A program made the translations under genes and the position numbers. Of a stretch of 64,000 nucleotides of DNA, positions 28,232 through 35,926 are shown piece by piece. The notes below the pieces were generated by a model. That model was given only the letters and a program-made list of their open reading frames with translations. It was not told the origin of the DNA and made no database searches. The DNA comes from G965203045 sp965203045 (lineage in GTDB: Bacteria > Pseudomonadota > Gammaproteobacteria > PS1 > Pseudothioglobaceae): contig OZ241850.1 in NCBI GenBank assembly GCA_965203045.1, positions 992,001 to 1,056,000 of the forward strand. The letters run 5' to 3'. Every line of letters starts with the position of its first letter. The stretch's first letter is position 1.

Positions 28232-28894
28232 TTATCTGCATAACATATCCAATTTTTGCTTTAAATTTTCCATACGACAGGCAACAACTTTATTAGTGCA
28301 CAAGCTTTTCAAGTGCTCTATTCTCGTTGTTCCCGCTCTGCCATTTCTATTAAGATAATAGTCTCCATCTGCTATAGCAACAAAAATAGTTCTAGATAAG
28401 TTTGTATCTCTACTTTCTCTTATAAAATCTTGTAAATCTTTATATTGATTATCTTGTGCACCACCAATATCTTTTGTGTATTTGTGGGAAGCATATATGC
28501 TATAACCATTATAATCCCACTTAAAATCTAAAGTTTTTGCTTTTGGGTATTGTTTTAACTTACTTTTACTAATAACAGCACCACCATAGACGAACAATTT
28601 ATTATTAGGCAAGTTCACTAGATTGCATACCCCACTAATATTTTTAATCATAATATAAGCCATATTTTCATAAAAATTCTGTCTTGAAGGGCTTATTACA
28701 AAAGGGATAACAGCAGTGTTATATTTTTTGATTTCGTCAATTATTGTTTCTACAGGAATATCATACTCTTCTGACCTTTTATTTATTTTACTCATTAATT
28801 TTAAGTCACGATTTTGCAATTGTTTTCTTACTGAAGCAAAATTTTTTCTTATTGCTTCTGCATATTCTTTTTTGTATATTTCTTGATAATTCAT
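28232..28894 (-). CDS. Probable type II restriction endonuclease
   Basis: A 220-residue protein encoded directly after a DNA methyltransferase; its ATG overlaps the methylase stop as TAATG. The C-terminal half contains LDFKWDYNGYSIYASHKYT, GGAQDNQYKDLQDFI and IFVAIADGDYYLN. The GGAQDNQ...DL..FI element followed by a strand ending in DGDYY is a pattern I associate with type II endonucleases of the PD-(D/E)XK class. Catalytic residues cannot be assigned with certainty. It would cleave the unmodified form of the site protected by the neighbour; the recognition sequence is unknown. Very AT-rich, as is its partner, suggesting transfer. Confidence 0.65.
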   Translation of the reverse strand: MNYQEIYKKEYAEAIRKNFASVRKQLQNRDLKLMSKINKRSEEYDIPVETIIDEIKKYNTAVIPFVISPSRQNFYENMAYIMIKNISGVCNLVNLPNNKLFVYGGAVISKSKLKQYPKAKTLDFKWDYNGYSIYASHKYTKDIGGAQDNQYKDLQDFIRESRDTNLSRTIFVAIADGDYYLNRNGRAGTTRIEHLKSLCTNKVVACRMENLKQKLDMLCR

Positions 28895-29835
28895 TATAAA
28901 TTCTCTGCTATTAGTTTTCTTGCCAGTGAATAGTCTAATCTTCTTCTGTAATATCCATCAGCTCTAACACCTTTAAAAGGTGTCATAAAAATATCATAAG
29001 TATTTGCTCTAAAATTATCTAAATAGTTGTTCAGTTTAAAAATTAAACTATCTTGTATCTTAACTCCATTTATTGAGACTCTTGTAATAGATCTTGAAGA
29101 ATTTTTAATATTATATTTTTCTAAATCACTACCTTTACAAAATGCTATAGATGGTTCTTTGGTATTATCTATGGCTATTAACCCTAAATCACCATTCTTA
29201 ACATTGAAAAGTATATTAGAGTTAGCTTGTTTTGGTAAGAATTTTTTAATTTTTGATAGTTTTCCTATATGCTTATCATCAATAAATATATCAGTATCAT
29301 TTACTTTATATTTATCAAAAATAGCTAAACACACTGGGTTTTCGGTATCAGTAAATAATTTGTTCTGTAAAACAATAACACTATTTAGTCTATCTAAAAA
29401 TATATTACTACTTAAAAAAGAGGCTGGTATTAAAATAGCTATATAATCACAGCTTTTTAAACATAATTCTAAACAATGTTTATATAAGTTATCCCACTTG
29501 GTTTCAAGGAATAGCAAATTTAATCTTCTAGCTCTACTTTTATATAACCAAGGTGGGTTTGTTATACATACAGTATAATTTTTTGGAAAATTTAATATTG
29601 TATCTGTTTTAGAAACATCTTTGTTTTTAGGGTTAATGTCAAAAGAGGCAAAATTATTACACACTCCCACATCTTGTAGTAATTGTATTATATGATTTTC
29701 ACCAGCAAAAGGTTCTAATACGACTTGATTTTTTATTTCTATTTTTTTCGCCCAGTCAATGAAATGCTTATGCTTAAATGGATTATATAAATTAGTGTAA
29801 AAGACGCCGTTTTGCTTTTTTATAGATACACTCAT
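28894..29835 (-). CDS. Type II N6-adenine DNA methyltransferase
   Basis: A 313-residue methyltransferase with motif order X-I-IV as in gamma-class (M.TaqI-like) enzymes: QNGVFYT (motif X) at residue 9, VLEPFAGENHI (motif I, SAM binding) near 44, the DIN acidic loop (motif II), and the catalytic NPPW (motif IV) near 94. The downstream half is shorter than M.TaqI and would hold the target-recognition domain. It is the first gene of a two-gene operon with the probable endonuclease. Neighbouring core genes are less AT-rich, consistent with a mobile defence cassette. Confidence 0.85.
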   Translation of the reverse strand: MSVSIKKQNGVFYTNLYNPFKHKHFIDWAKKIEIKNQVVLEPFAGENHIIQLLQDVGVCNNFASFDINPKNKDVSKTDTILNFPKNYTVCITNPPWLYKSRARRLNLLFLETKWDNLYKHCLELCLKSCDYIAILIPASFLSSNIFLDRLNSVIVLQNKLFTDTENPVCLAIFDKYKVNDTDIFIDDKHIGKLSKIKKFLPKQANSNILFNVKNGDLGLIAIDNTKEPSIAFCKGSDLEKYNIKNSSRSITRVSINGVKIQDSLIFKLNNYLDNFRANTYDIFMTPFKGVRADGYYRRRLDYSLARKLIAENL

Positions 29836-29872
29836 TTTGCCAGCTCCCTATAAGTTATAGCCTTATCAAACA

Positions 29873-29945
29873 TATTTTACCAAGTAAACTATTCATTCTA
29901 TTTACTGTATCAATTGTATGTGTTTAGTTATTTTACCAAGTTAAA
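29873..29945. repeat. Direct repeat pair upstream of the methyltransferase
   Basis: ATTTTACCAAGTAAA (about 29874-29888) recurs as ATTTTACCAAGTTAAA (about 29930-29945), with a 41-base gap, in the 227-base space upstream of the restriction-modification genes. An inverted pair TTTACTGTAT (29901-29910) and ATACAGTAA (about 29968-29976) also lies here. Spacing and position would suit regulator-binding sites for the methylase promoter or a target-site remnant. No controller protein gene is seen. Confidence 0.35.
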
Positions 29946-30062
29946 GAGATAATTCTCAAAATTATAAATACAGTAATTTTATTACAAAAATTTCACAACC
30001 ATTTAAAAATTTGTTCAATTATCCCGCAACGCCCGTATGATTATCCTAGACTTGAATACTAT

Positions 30063-30422
30063 TTACAGAAGCGTTCTTAATTGTTCTTTTGAAGTAGGAA
30101 TAACCAATTGGTGGTCAATAGCATAACGTTTAGTTAATTGATTTAGTTGGGGCTGGTTGATTTGGTCATAAAGAATAATAATCTTTATGTTCGGGCTTTT
30201 TTGTTGCAGTGCTGCTAATAATGACTCAATATTACTTACCCTATCTCTAAATTCTGGGTTGTAATTAAATTCAGCAACCAGCACATCATATTGATTTTGC
30301 TTAGCTAATTTAACCACCTTTCTAGGATTAGTGGCAAAATCTACCTCAAAACCTAAATCAATAAAAAAAGGGCTAAAATCATCAAAACCGCCTTCATCTA
30401 CAAAGAATAATAGTTTTTTCAT
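30063..30422 (-). CDS. Receiver-like protein lacking the phosphorylation site
   Basis: A 119-residue protein with the alternating beta/alpha pattern of a response-regulator receiver: LLFFVDEGG at strand 1, VDFATNPRKVVKLA, then YDVLVAEFNYN at strand 3 where the phospho-acceptor Asp is expected, and KIIILYDQ at strand 4. The strand-3 residue is Glu and the acidic pair after strand 1 is altered, so classical phosphotransfer is unlikely. There is no output domain. It lies 21 bases downstream of tgt on the same strand, so probably in its transcript. The role is unknown. Confidence 0.6.
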   Translation of the reverse strand: MKKLLFFVDEGGFDDFSPFFIDLGFEVDFATNPRKVVKLAKQNQYDVLVAEFNYNPEFRDRVSNIESLLAALQQKSPNIKIIILYDQINQPQLNQLTKRYAIDHQLVIPTSKEQLRTLL

Positions 30423-30443
30423 AGCCTGTTACTTTTTTAAATT

Positions 30444-31547
30444 TTAGGTTTGTTGTTGAGCATAAAAATCTTGCTTAAAAGTTGCAAATTTAGCGTCTCT
30501 GATAGCATTGCGCATACTTTGCATTAAATATTGGTAATAGTGTAAATTGTGCATTGTTGCCAAACGGGCGCCAACTATTTCTCCTAGTTTTTGCAAATGG
30601 TGAATATAAGCGCGGCTATAATTTTTACAAACATAACAATCACACTCATTATCAATAGGGCAAGTGTCTTTTTTATACTTGGCATTACGGATTTTTAATA
30701 CTCCAAAACGAGTAAATAGCTGACCGTTCCTAGCATTACGAGTAGGTAAGACACAATCAAACATATCCATCCCGCAATTAACTGCTTCTACTAAATCAGC
30801 AGGCGTTCCTACTCCCATTAAATAACGTGGTTTATCACTTGGCATTTGTGGTGTTAAATAGTCTATTACTGCTAGCATTTCTCTCTTAGGTTCACCTACT
30901 GATAATCCGCCGATAGCATAGCCATCAAACCCAATTTCTACTAACTCCGCCAAACACTGCTTACGCAAGTATTCATACATTCCGCCTTGAATAATGCCAA
31001 ATAGGGCGCTACTTGAACCTAACTTTTGATGATATATTTGGCAGCGTTTTGCCCATTTTAGTGAAAGCTGTGTGGAATTGGCAGAGGTTTTCTTATCAGC
31101 AGGATAAGGGATGCAATCATCAAAAACCATAGCAATATCAGCGCCTAAATCGTGCTGAATTTGCATTGATTTTTCTGGGGTTAAAAAGATTTTAGTGCCA
31201 TCTTTGGGATGATTAAATTTAACGCCTTCTTCATTAATGCTACGCATTTTGCTCAAACTAAACACCTGAAAACCGCCAGAATCAGTCAAAATCGGCCCAT
31301 CCCAACCCATAAAATTACCTAATCCGTTATGAGTTTTTATAGTATCAAGAGTTGGACTTATGCCTAAATGAAAAGCATTACCTAAAATCATTTGCACCCC
31401 AGTTGCTAATAACTCCTCTCTAGTCACCGCCTTAACACTAGCATAAGTTCCAACTGGGATAAAAGCAGGCGTATCCACCACTCCTTTGCTAAAAATTAGC
31501 TGCGCTGAGCGACTTTTACCATCAGTGGAAAGTACTCTAAACCTCAT
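30444..31547 (-). CDS. tgt: Queuine tRNA-guanine transglycosylase
   Basis: A 367-residue enzyme that swaps guanine-34 for preQ1 in GUN-anticodon tRNAs. I choose the ATG at 31547 (MRFRVLSTDG); the in-frame TTG six bases upstream is unlikely. Visible motifs are the substrate loop DSGGFQVFSL with a catalytic Asp, the GGLSVGEPK loop, DCVLPTRNARNG with the nucleophilic Asp, and the zinc site CDCYVC...H. Its length is standard. No queA is in the window. Confidence 0.96.
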   Translation of the reverse strand: MRFRVLSTDGKSRSAQLIFSKGVVDTPAFIPVGTYASVKAVTREELLATGVQMILGNAFHLGISPTLDTIKTHNGLGNFMGWDGPILTDSGGFQVFSLSKMRSINEEGVKFNHPKDGTKIFLTPEKSMQIQHDLGADIAMVFDDCIPYPADKKTSANSTQLSLKWAKRCQIYHQKLGSSSALFGIIQGGMYEYLRKQCLAELVEIGFDGYAIGGLSVGEPKREMLAVIDYLTPQMPSDKPRYLMGVGTPADLVEAVNCGMDMFDCVLPTRNARNGQLFTRFGVLKIRNAKYKKDTCPIDNECDCYVCKNYSRAYIHHLQKLGEIVGARLATMHNLHYYQYLMQSMRNAIRDAKFATFKQDFYAQQQT

Positions 31548-31635
31548 AGCCAAAGTATATACTAAATGACTATTTTTTGCGATAAAATTGGCGCTTTTTA
31601 AAAAGGTAAAACTAATAATTTAAAAAAATATAAGT

Positions 31636-32439
31636 ATGATAAATAAAATATTTGAGACGATTACGCAACAATATAAAGCATTTATAAATATTCATCACTT
31701 TATTTGGGGTGGTGATTATGTTAGAAATAAGATTTTAGAGAATGGTAGCACAAATTTTAATGAACCATATATTGATAAATTTCATAAAATACTGCCAGAA
31801 GACAAAGTAACATTATATTGTAGTAAGCACGGCTATTTTGGTGGACATTATTATAGTTCGCTTGAAATTTTTAGCAAGCACCAATCGTTAAAACATAAAT
31901 CTATTGTATTTATTGACTTTGGTTGTGGTCCTGCAACCTCTGGATTAGCTTTAATAGATAGTTCAAAGCCTATTAGTATACATTATATTGGCATAGATAG
32001 CGCACCAGCTATGCTTAATCAAGCAAAGAAGTTTATTGATGTTTACGGTGTTGAAAACCAAGATTTTTGTCAAGATTTTAATGATTTAATTAATGTTCCA
32101 TTTAAGTATAGTGATGCTACAATAATTATATTTAATTTTTCTTTTTTACTAGAAAATGCAGCATTTAAGATTCAGGCATCCAATATGGATAAATTATTAA
32201 CTATTTTGGAAAAAATGATTAACAAAATAGAAAGTAATAATATTTTACTTGTTTATCAAAATCCTAAAAATCTTGATAAAATAGAAATAACACATGATAA
32301 TTGGCAAAAATTAAAAGAATTAATGTCAAGATATGGTTTCAAATCTTGTATTGAACCACCAAATATTTTGCAATATGAAAACAAACAACAATCAAGGTGG
32401 TTTTCCACCTATTGTGATATACTTATACCTAAAAAATAA
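31636..32439 (+). CDS. Class I SAM-dependent methyltransferase
   Basis: A 267-residue cytoplasmic protein with the glycine-rich SAM motif FIDFGCGPATSGLAL near residue 95, followed by YIGIDSAPAMLNQAK with the acidic residue that binds the ribose. A later strand, ATIIIFNFSFLL, fits motif IV/post I. The substrate is not recognisable. It precedes an AlkB-like oxygenase by five bases on the same strand. In animal ALKBH8 an AlkB domain and a methyltransferase are fused and act on tRNA wobble uridine; the resemblance in gene pairing is suggestive only. Confidence 0.75.
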   Translation: MINKIFETITQQYKAFINIHHFIWGGDYVRNKILENGSTNFNEPYIDKFHKILPEDKVTLYCSKHGYFGGHYYSSLEIFSKHQSLKHKSIVFIDFGCGPATSGLALIDSSKPISIHYIGIDSAPAMLNQAKKFIDVYGVENQDFCQDFNDLINVPFKYSDATIIIFNFSFLLENAAFKIQASNMDKLLTILEKMINKIESNNILLVYQNPKNLDKIEITHDNWQKLKELMSRYGFKSCIEPPNILQYENKQQSRWFSTYCDILIPKK

Positions 32440-32444
32440 TTGTT

Positions 32445-33137
32445 ATGCAACAAAAACTATTATTTAATGACTTTCAAAATGATACCGTAATAGGTCAGCC
32501 TAATATTACGCTGGCGGATATTACAAACTTTGAAAAACAAATTTCTGGGTTGATTTATAAAGATAATTATATTAGCCAAGAAAAAGAGATAGAATTATTA
32601 CAATGGATAGATAGTAACAAATGGCTAATGGATTTAAAAAGAAGGGTGCAGCATTATGGTTGGAAATACGATTATAAGGCTAGAAAAATTGACCAAGATA
32701 TGCACTTAGGGCGACTGCCACCCAAGTTATTAGATTTAGCAAGACAAATTTATCAAGATGGTTTGGTTGAGGATTTGCCAGACCAAGTAATTATCAATGA
32801 ATACCAATCGGGGCAAGGCATTGCTAGTCATATTGATTGTGAAACTTGTTTTAGTAATGATATTGTTACTATTAGTCTAAATTCTGGGTGTGTTATGGAA
32901 TTTATCCAAGCTAAAAAAATAGCTAATAAATTAACTAAGAAAAGTTTTGCAAGTCCCCAAAATAAGGTATTAGTTTGGCTTAATAGCCGTAGTATTGTAA
33001 TAATGAAAGATGAGGCTAGGTGGTGGTGGTTTCACAGCATAAGCCCTAGAAAATCAGATAACTGGCAAGGTGAGTGTTACCTGAGAGATAGAAGGGTTTC
33101 ATTGACTTTTAGAAAAATAGTGAGTGATTATAGCTAA
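32445..33137 (+). CDS. AlkB-family 2-oxoglutarate/Fe(II) dioxygenase (ALKBH8-like)
   Basis: A 230-residue protein of the AlkB-like oxygenase superfamily. Iron ligands are visible as HID in SHIDCETCF and the distal His in WWWFHSISPR; the 2-oxoglutarate-binding arginines are in RRVSLTFRK. The segment VIINEYQSGQGIASHID, with Asn and Tyr, is the classic AlkB pattern. An N-terminal stretch (YGWKYDYKARKI) resembles the substrate lid of ALKBH8-type proteins more than that of E. coli AlkB, so RNA rather than DNA repair is possible. It is co-transcribed with the preceding methyltransferase. An extra stretch with the LTKKSF motif interrupts the jelly roll. Confidence 0.8.
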   Translation: MQQKLLFNDFQNDTVIGQPNITLADITNFEKQISGLIYKDNYISQEKEIELLQWIDSNKWLMDLKRRVQHYGWKYDYKARKIDQDMHLGRLPPKLLDLARQIYQDGLVEDLPDQVIINEYQSGQGIASHIDCETCFSNDIVTISLNSGCVMEFIQAKKIANKLTKKSFASPQNKVLVWLNSRSIVIMKDEARWWWFHSISPRKSDNWQGECYLRDRRVSLTFRKIVSDYS

Positions 33138-33141
33138 AAGC

Positions 33142-33200
33142 AAACTACTCTGCTCCTTTGATTTTTAGATATAAAAAACCATTAGTTTGAGTAGTTTTTT
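33142..33200. terminator. Possible bidirectional terminator
   Basis: AAACTACTC (33142-33150) and GAGTAGTTT (33189-33197) form a perfect nine-base inverted repeat ending in a T-run. It lies between the convergent AlkB-like and JDVT-CTERM protein genes. The 38-base loop is long, which weakens the call. Confidence 0.4.
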
Positions 33201-33218
33201 AGTTAAAGATAGCAATAC

Positions 33219-34916
33219 TTAACTACTGATGCGTTTTCTAAATAAGCCAAATAATGCCAAAATAGCTAACAAATAAAACATAGGGTCAATGCCTTTGTTG
33301 CTAGTGGCTAAGGTGCAGCCACTACTACTTTTTGATGGTATAGTGGGAGGTCCGCCATCAATTGAGACACTATAAAGCTCAACAACACCAGCGATATCTT
33401 CATCTGCTCGGTAAAGCACATTAGCCCCAGCAATTACAAAAAGGTCAACAGCCCCGCCTGCTACTAAATTGCCATTAAGTTTAGTGATAACGCCACCACT
33501 GATTGACACGCTATAAAGTTCAACAATACCAGCGGTATCTTGGTCTGCTAGGTAAACCACATTATCGCCAGCAATTACAAAAGCATTAACACTCTCACTT
33601 GCTACTAGGTCGCTATTAAGCTTGACAGCAGTGTCACCACTAATTGATGTGCTATAAATTTCAAAAACTTCATTGGTATCTTGGTCTGCTAGGTAAACCA
33701 CATTATCGCCAGCAATCCTAAAGCTACTAACATCTCCACCCTCTACCAAGTCGCTATTAAGTTTGACAGCAGTGCCGCCCCTAATTGGGACGCTATAAAG
33801 CTCAAAAACACCAAAGGTATCTTGGTCTGCTAGATAAACCACATTATCGTCGCTAATTACAAATCTACCAAACCTACCACCATCCCTCACAATACTTTCG
33901 CTTGCTGCTAGTTCGCTATTAAGTTTGACAGCAGTGCCGCCCCTAATTGGAACGTTATAAAGCTCAAAAACACCAAAGGTATCTTGGTCTGTTAGATAAA
34001 CCACATTATCGTCGCTAATTACAAATCTACCAAACCTATCATCACCCCTCGCAATACTTTCGCTTGCTGCTAGTTCGCCATTAAGTTTGACAGCAGTGCC
34101 ACCAGTAATTGGCACACTATAAAGTTCAATAACACCAGCGGTATCTTGGTCTGCTAGATAAACCACATTATCGCCAGCAACCCTAAAACTACTAACATCC
34201 CCACCCTCTACTAGGTCGCCATTAAGTTTGGTGTCAGTGCCACCGGTGATTGGCACACTATAAAGTTCAACAACACCGGCGGTATCTTGGTCTGCTCGGT
34301 AAACCACATGGTCGCCAGCAATTTCGACAACATTAAAGAGAAAAATACCACCAACATTCCCGCCCTCTGCTAGTTCGCTATTAAGCTTGACGGAATCACC
34401 ACCACCAATCGGCACGCTATAAAGTTCAAAAACATTATCAGTGTCTTGGTCTGCTAGATAAAGCACATTATCGTTGCTAATTCCCCAACCAATAACACTT
34501 CCACCTGCTACTAGTTCGCCATTAAGTTTGACGGCACTACCACCACTGATTGGCACGCTATAAATCTCAAAAATAGTATTAGTAGCACTAACTTGGTGGA
34601 ATGTTGCATAAACCACATTATCGCCACTAATTCTAAAACTATCTACAACCCCCATATTCGACGTAATTGGAAATGTTATTAGCGCTACGGGAGGATTACC
34701 CCCCACAATTGATGCGCTATAGAGTATGTTTAAACTACTTAAACTAGTAGTGCCTTGTATATAGACCACAATAGTTTTATCTTCGTTAATCTCATAATCC
34801 AAAACATTATCACCAGCCATTAAATCATTATTGATTTTAACTGCATAAACATTGCTATTTAGTAGGAAAAAAACAATGAATATAAGTTTGATAAAAGATA
34901 AGAGATTTAATTGCAT
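33219..34916 (-). CDS. Secreted beta-propeller protein with JDVT-CTERM-like sorting signal
   Basis: A 565-residue protein with a Sec signal peptide (residues 1-25, ending VYA). The body is about ten imperfect repeats of 46-54 residues built on VVYLADQDTAGVVELYSV and GGTAVKLNGEL, a TolB/DUF5050-like beta-propeller pattern. The C-terminus has SSSGCTLAT, then DPMFYLLAILALFGLF and RKRISS. This is the Cys - Asp-Pro - hydrophobic helix - basic tail layout of the JDVT-CTERM sorting signal. The Cys appears to be the only one in the protein. The expected fate is cleavage near that Cys and transfer to the surface by a partner CPBP protease, a good candidate for which is encoded at 35470-35892. The propeller's ligand is unknown. 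Confidence 0.88.
   Translation of the reverse strand: MQLNLLSFIKLIFIVFFLLNSNVYAVKINNDLMAGDNVLDYEINEDKTIVVYIQGTTSLSSLNILYSASIVGGNPPVALITFPITSNMGVVDSFRISGDNVVYATFHQVSATNTIFEIYSVPISGGSAVKLNGELVAGGSVIGWGISNDNVLYLADQDTDNVFELYSVPIGGGDSVKLNSELAEGGNVGGIFLFNVVEIAGDHVVYRADQDTAGVVELYSVPITGGTDTKLNGDLVEGGDVSSFRVAGDNVVYLADQDTAGVIELYSVPITGGTAVKLNGELAASESIARGDDRFGRFVISDDNVVYLTDQDTFGVFELYNVPIRGGTAVKLNSELAASESIVRDGGRFGRFVISDDNVVYLADQDTFGVFELYSVPIRGGTAVKLNSDLVEGGDVSSFRIAGDNVVYLADQDTNEVFEIYSTSISGDTAVKLNSDLVASESVNAFVIAGDNVVYLADQDTAGIVELYSVSISGGVITKLNGNLVAGGAVDLFVIAGANVLYRADEDIAGVVELYSVSIDGGPPTIPSKSSSGCTLATSNKGIDPMFYLLAILALFGLFRKRISS
33370..34800 (-). repeat. Tandem blade repeats of about 140-160 bases in the propeller gene
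   Basis: The propeller body is encoded by about ten direct in-frame repeats. Two adjacent units (around 33800-34080) carry a shared insertion with RFGRFVISDD and are almost identical, indicating recent duplication. The DNA similarity makes copy-number change by recombination likely. Confidence 0.8.
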
Positions 34917-35056
34917 AATAAGCTCTTGTTGTTTGATAAGCTATAGTATAAGTAAGCGCATTGTATACTAATCTTAAAAAATATGTTAAATACATTTTTT
35001 AAATTTATGTTTTAAAACCATTGGATGCTGATAGTGCTTATTTTCTCTTGTCTTAA

Positions 35057-35473
35057 TTATTGATGCTTAAAAACATGTTCTATATGCTTAAAAGCAAAGC
35101 CTCTTTGCTGTAAAAACCGCATTTGTTTGGCTTTTTCTTTTGGGGTTTTTGGGGGGTTTATGCCAAATTTTTTGATGCGCGCTTTGCGCGCAAGCTCGCA
35201 GAAATCAAATGCGCTAAAATCGGGGTTAGTTATGCCTAAAGATTTTAGTTCTTGGTTGATTAGTAGTCTGCCCTTGCCTCTGCTTACTCGCATTCTCACA
35301 AATGCTTCGCTAAATCGCTTATCACTTTGTAATTTTTTTAGTTGTAATGCTATTAGCGTTTGGTTAATTTCGTCATTTTGATAGCCTTTGGCGGCTAATT
35401 TTTGAGATAACTCTAAGGCGGAGTGCTCTCGTCTTGTTAAATAATTTAGCGCAGTTTGCCAAATTGATTTCAC
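35057..35473 (-). CDS. recX: Regulatory protein RecX
   Basis: A 138-residue all-helical protein that modulates RecA filaments. Family marks are ALNYLTRREHSALELSQKL at the N-terminus, then SDKRFSEAFVRMRVSRGKG and FLQQRGFAFKHIEHVF at the C-terminus. In most Proteobacteria it directly follows recA; here a 140-residue intramembrane protease gene sits between them, and recX overlaps that gene's end by four bases (ATGA). Confidence 0.92.
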   Translation of the reverse strand: MKSIWQTALNYLTRREHSALELSQKLAAKGYQNDEINQTLIALQLKKLQSDKRFSEAFVRMRVSRGKGRLLINQELKSLGITNPDFSAFDFCELARKARIKKFGINPPKTPKEKAKQMRFLQQRGFAFKHIEHVFKHQ

Positions 35474-35892
35474 AATAGCACCAGTAGGGAGACGTTATAG
35501 CATATATGTAGCACAATACTAGGAATAACACTACTATAGCGCTCATAGAAAAAACCAAAAATCAGCGATGGTATTATTATCAGAGCATTAACTATGTTTA
35601 GGCGGTAGAGTATGTGCAGTGAGGTAAATAATAAACTAGTAATTAAATTAGCAATACTAATACCACAACAAGCTGGCTGCATAGTTGGTTTTTTTAATAA
35701 CCAAGCCTGTAATTGCCCTCTAAATATAATCTCTTCTAAAACAGGATAAATTACAATGGTTGATACTAAAAACCATAAACTAAAATTACTGATGTGAATA
35801 GTGCTAAAACTGATAAATAGGGCTGCCCCGATTGGACCTAGTAATAACGCTAAATAAAACAAGCCATCACTTGTTAATTTAGTTAATTTCAT
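35470..35892 (-). CDS. mrtJ: CPBP glutamic-type intramembrane protease, MrtJ-like
   Basis: A 140-residue protein from the ATG at 35892; the in-frame TTG two codons upstream is unlikely. It has about five membrane segments and the CPBP/Abi (CAAX-protease-like) motifs: EEIIFRG (EExxxR) near residue 57, FTSLH (FxxxH) in the following membrane segment, and LHICYN near the C-terminus. In size and context it fits MrtJ, the processing enzyme paired with JDVT-CTERM proteins, and such a protein is encoded 554 bases downstream on the same strand. It lies in the recA-recX interval. General CPBP assignment is strong; the MrtJ identity rests on the pairing. Confidence 0.82.
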   Translation of the reverse strand: MKLTKLTSDGLFYLALLLGPIGAALFISFSTIHISNFSLWFLVSTIVIYPVLEEIIFRGQLQAWLLKKPTMQPACCGISIANLITSLLFTSLHILYRLNIVNALIIIPSLIFGFFYERYSSVIPSIVLHICYNVSLLVLL

Positions 35893-35926
35893 TAGCAAAG
35901 AAAATAGCAGTGTTGCGACTTGTGCA

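Noticed and set aside
28128..28358. Plus-strand hydrophobic small ORF
   Set aside because: It overlaps the endonuclease 3' end, is T-run-driven Phe/Leu text, and has no convincing ribosome site.
33219..34916. GlyGly-CTERM or plain membrane anchor for the propeller protein
   Set aside because: The signal has a Cys and a DP before the helix and no GlyGly, and a CPBP protease rather than rhombosortase is encoded nearby.
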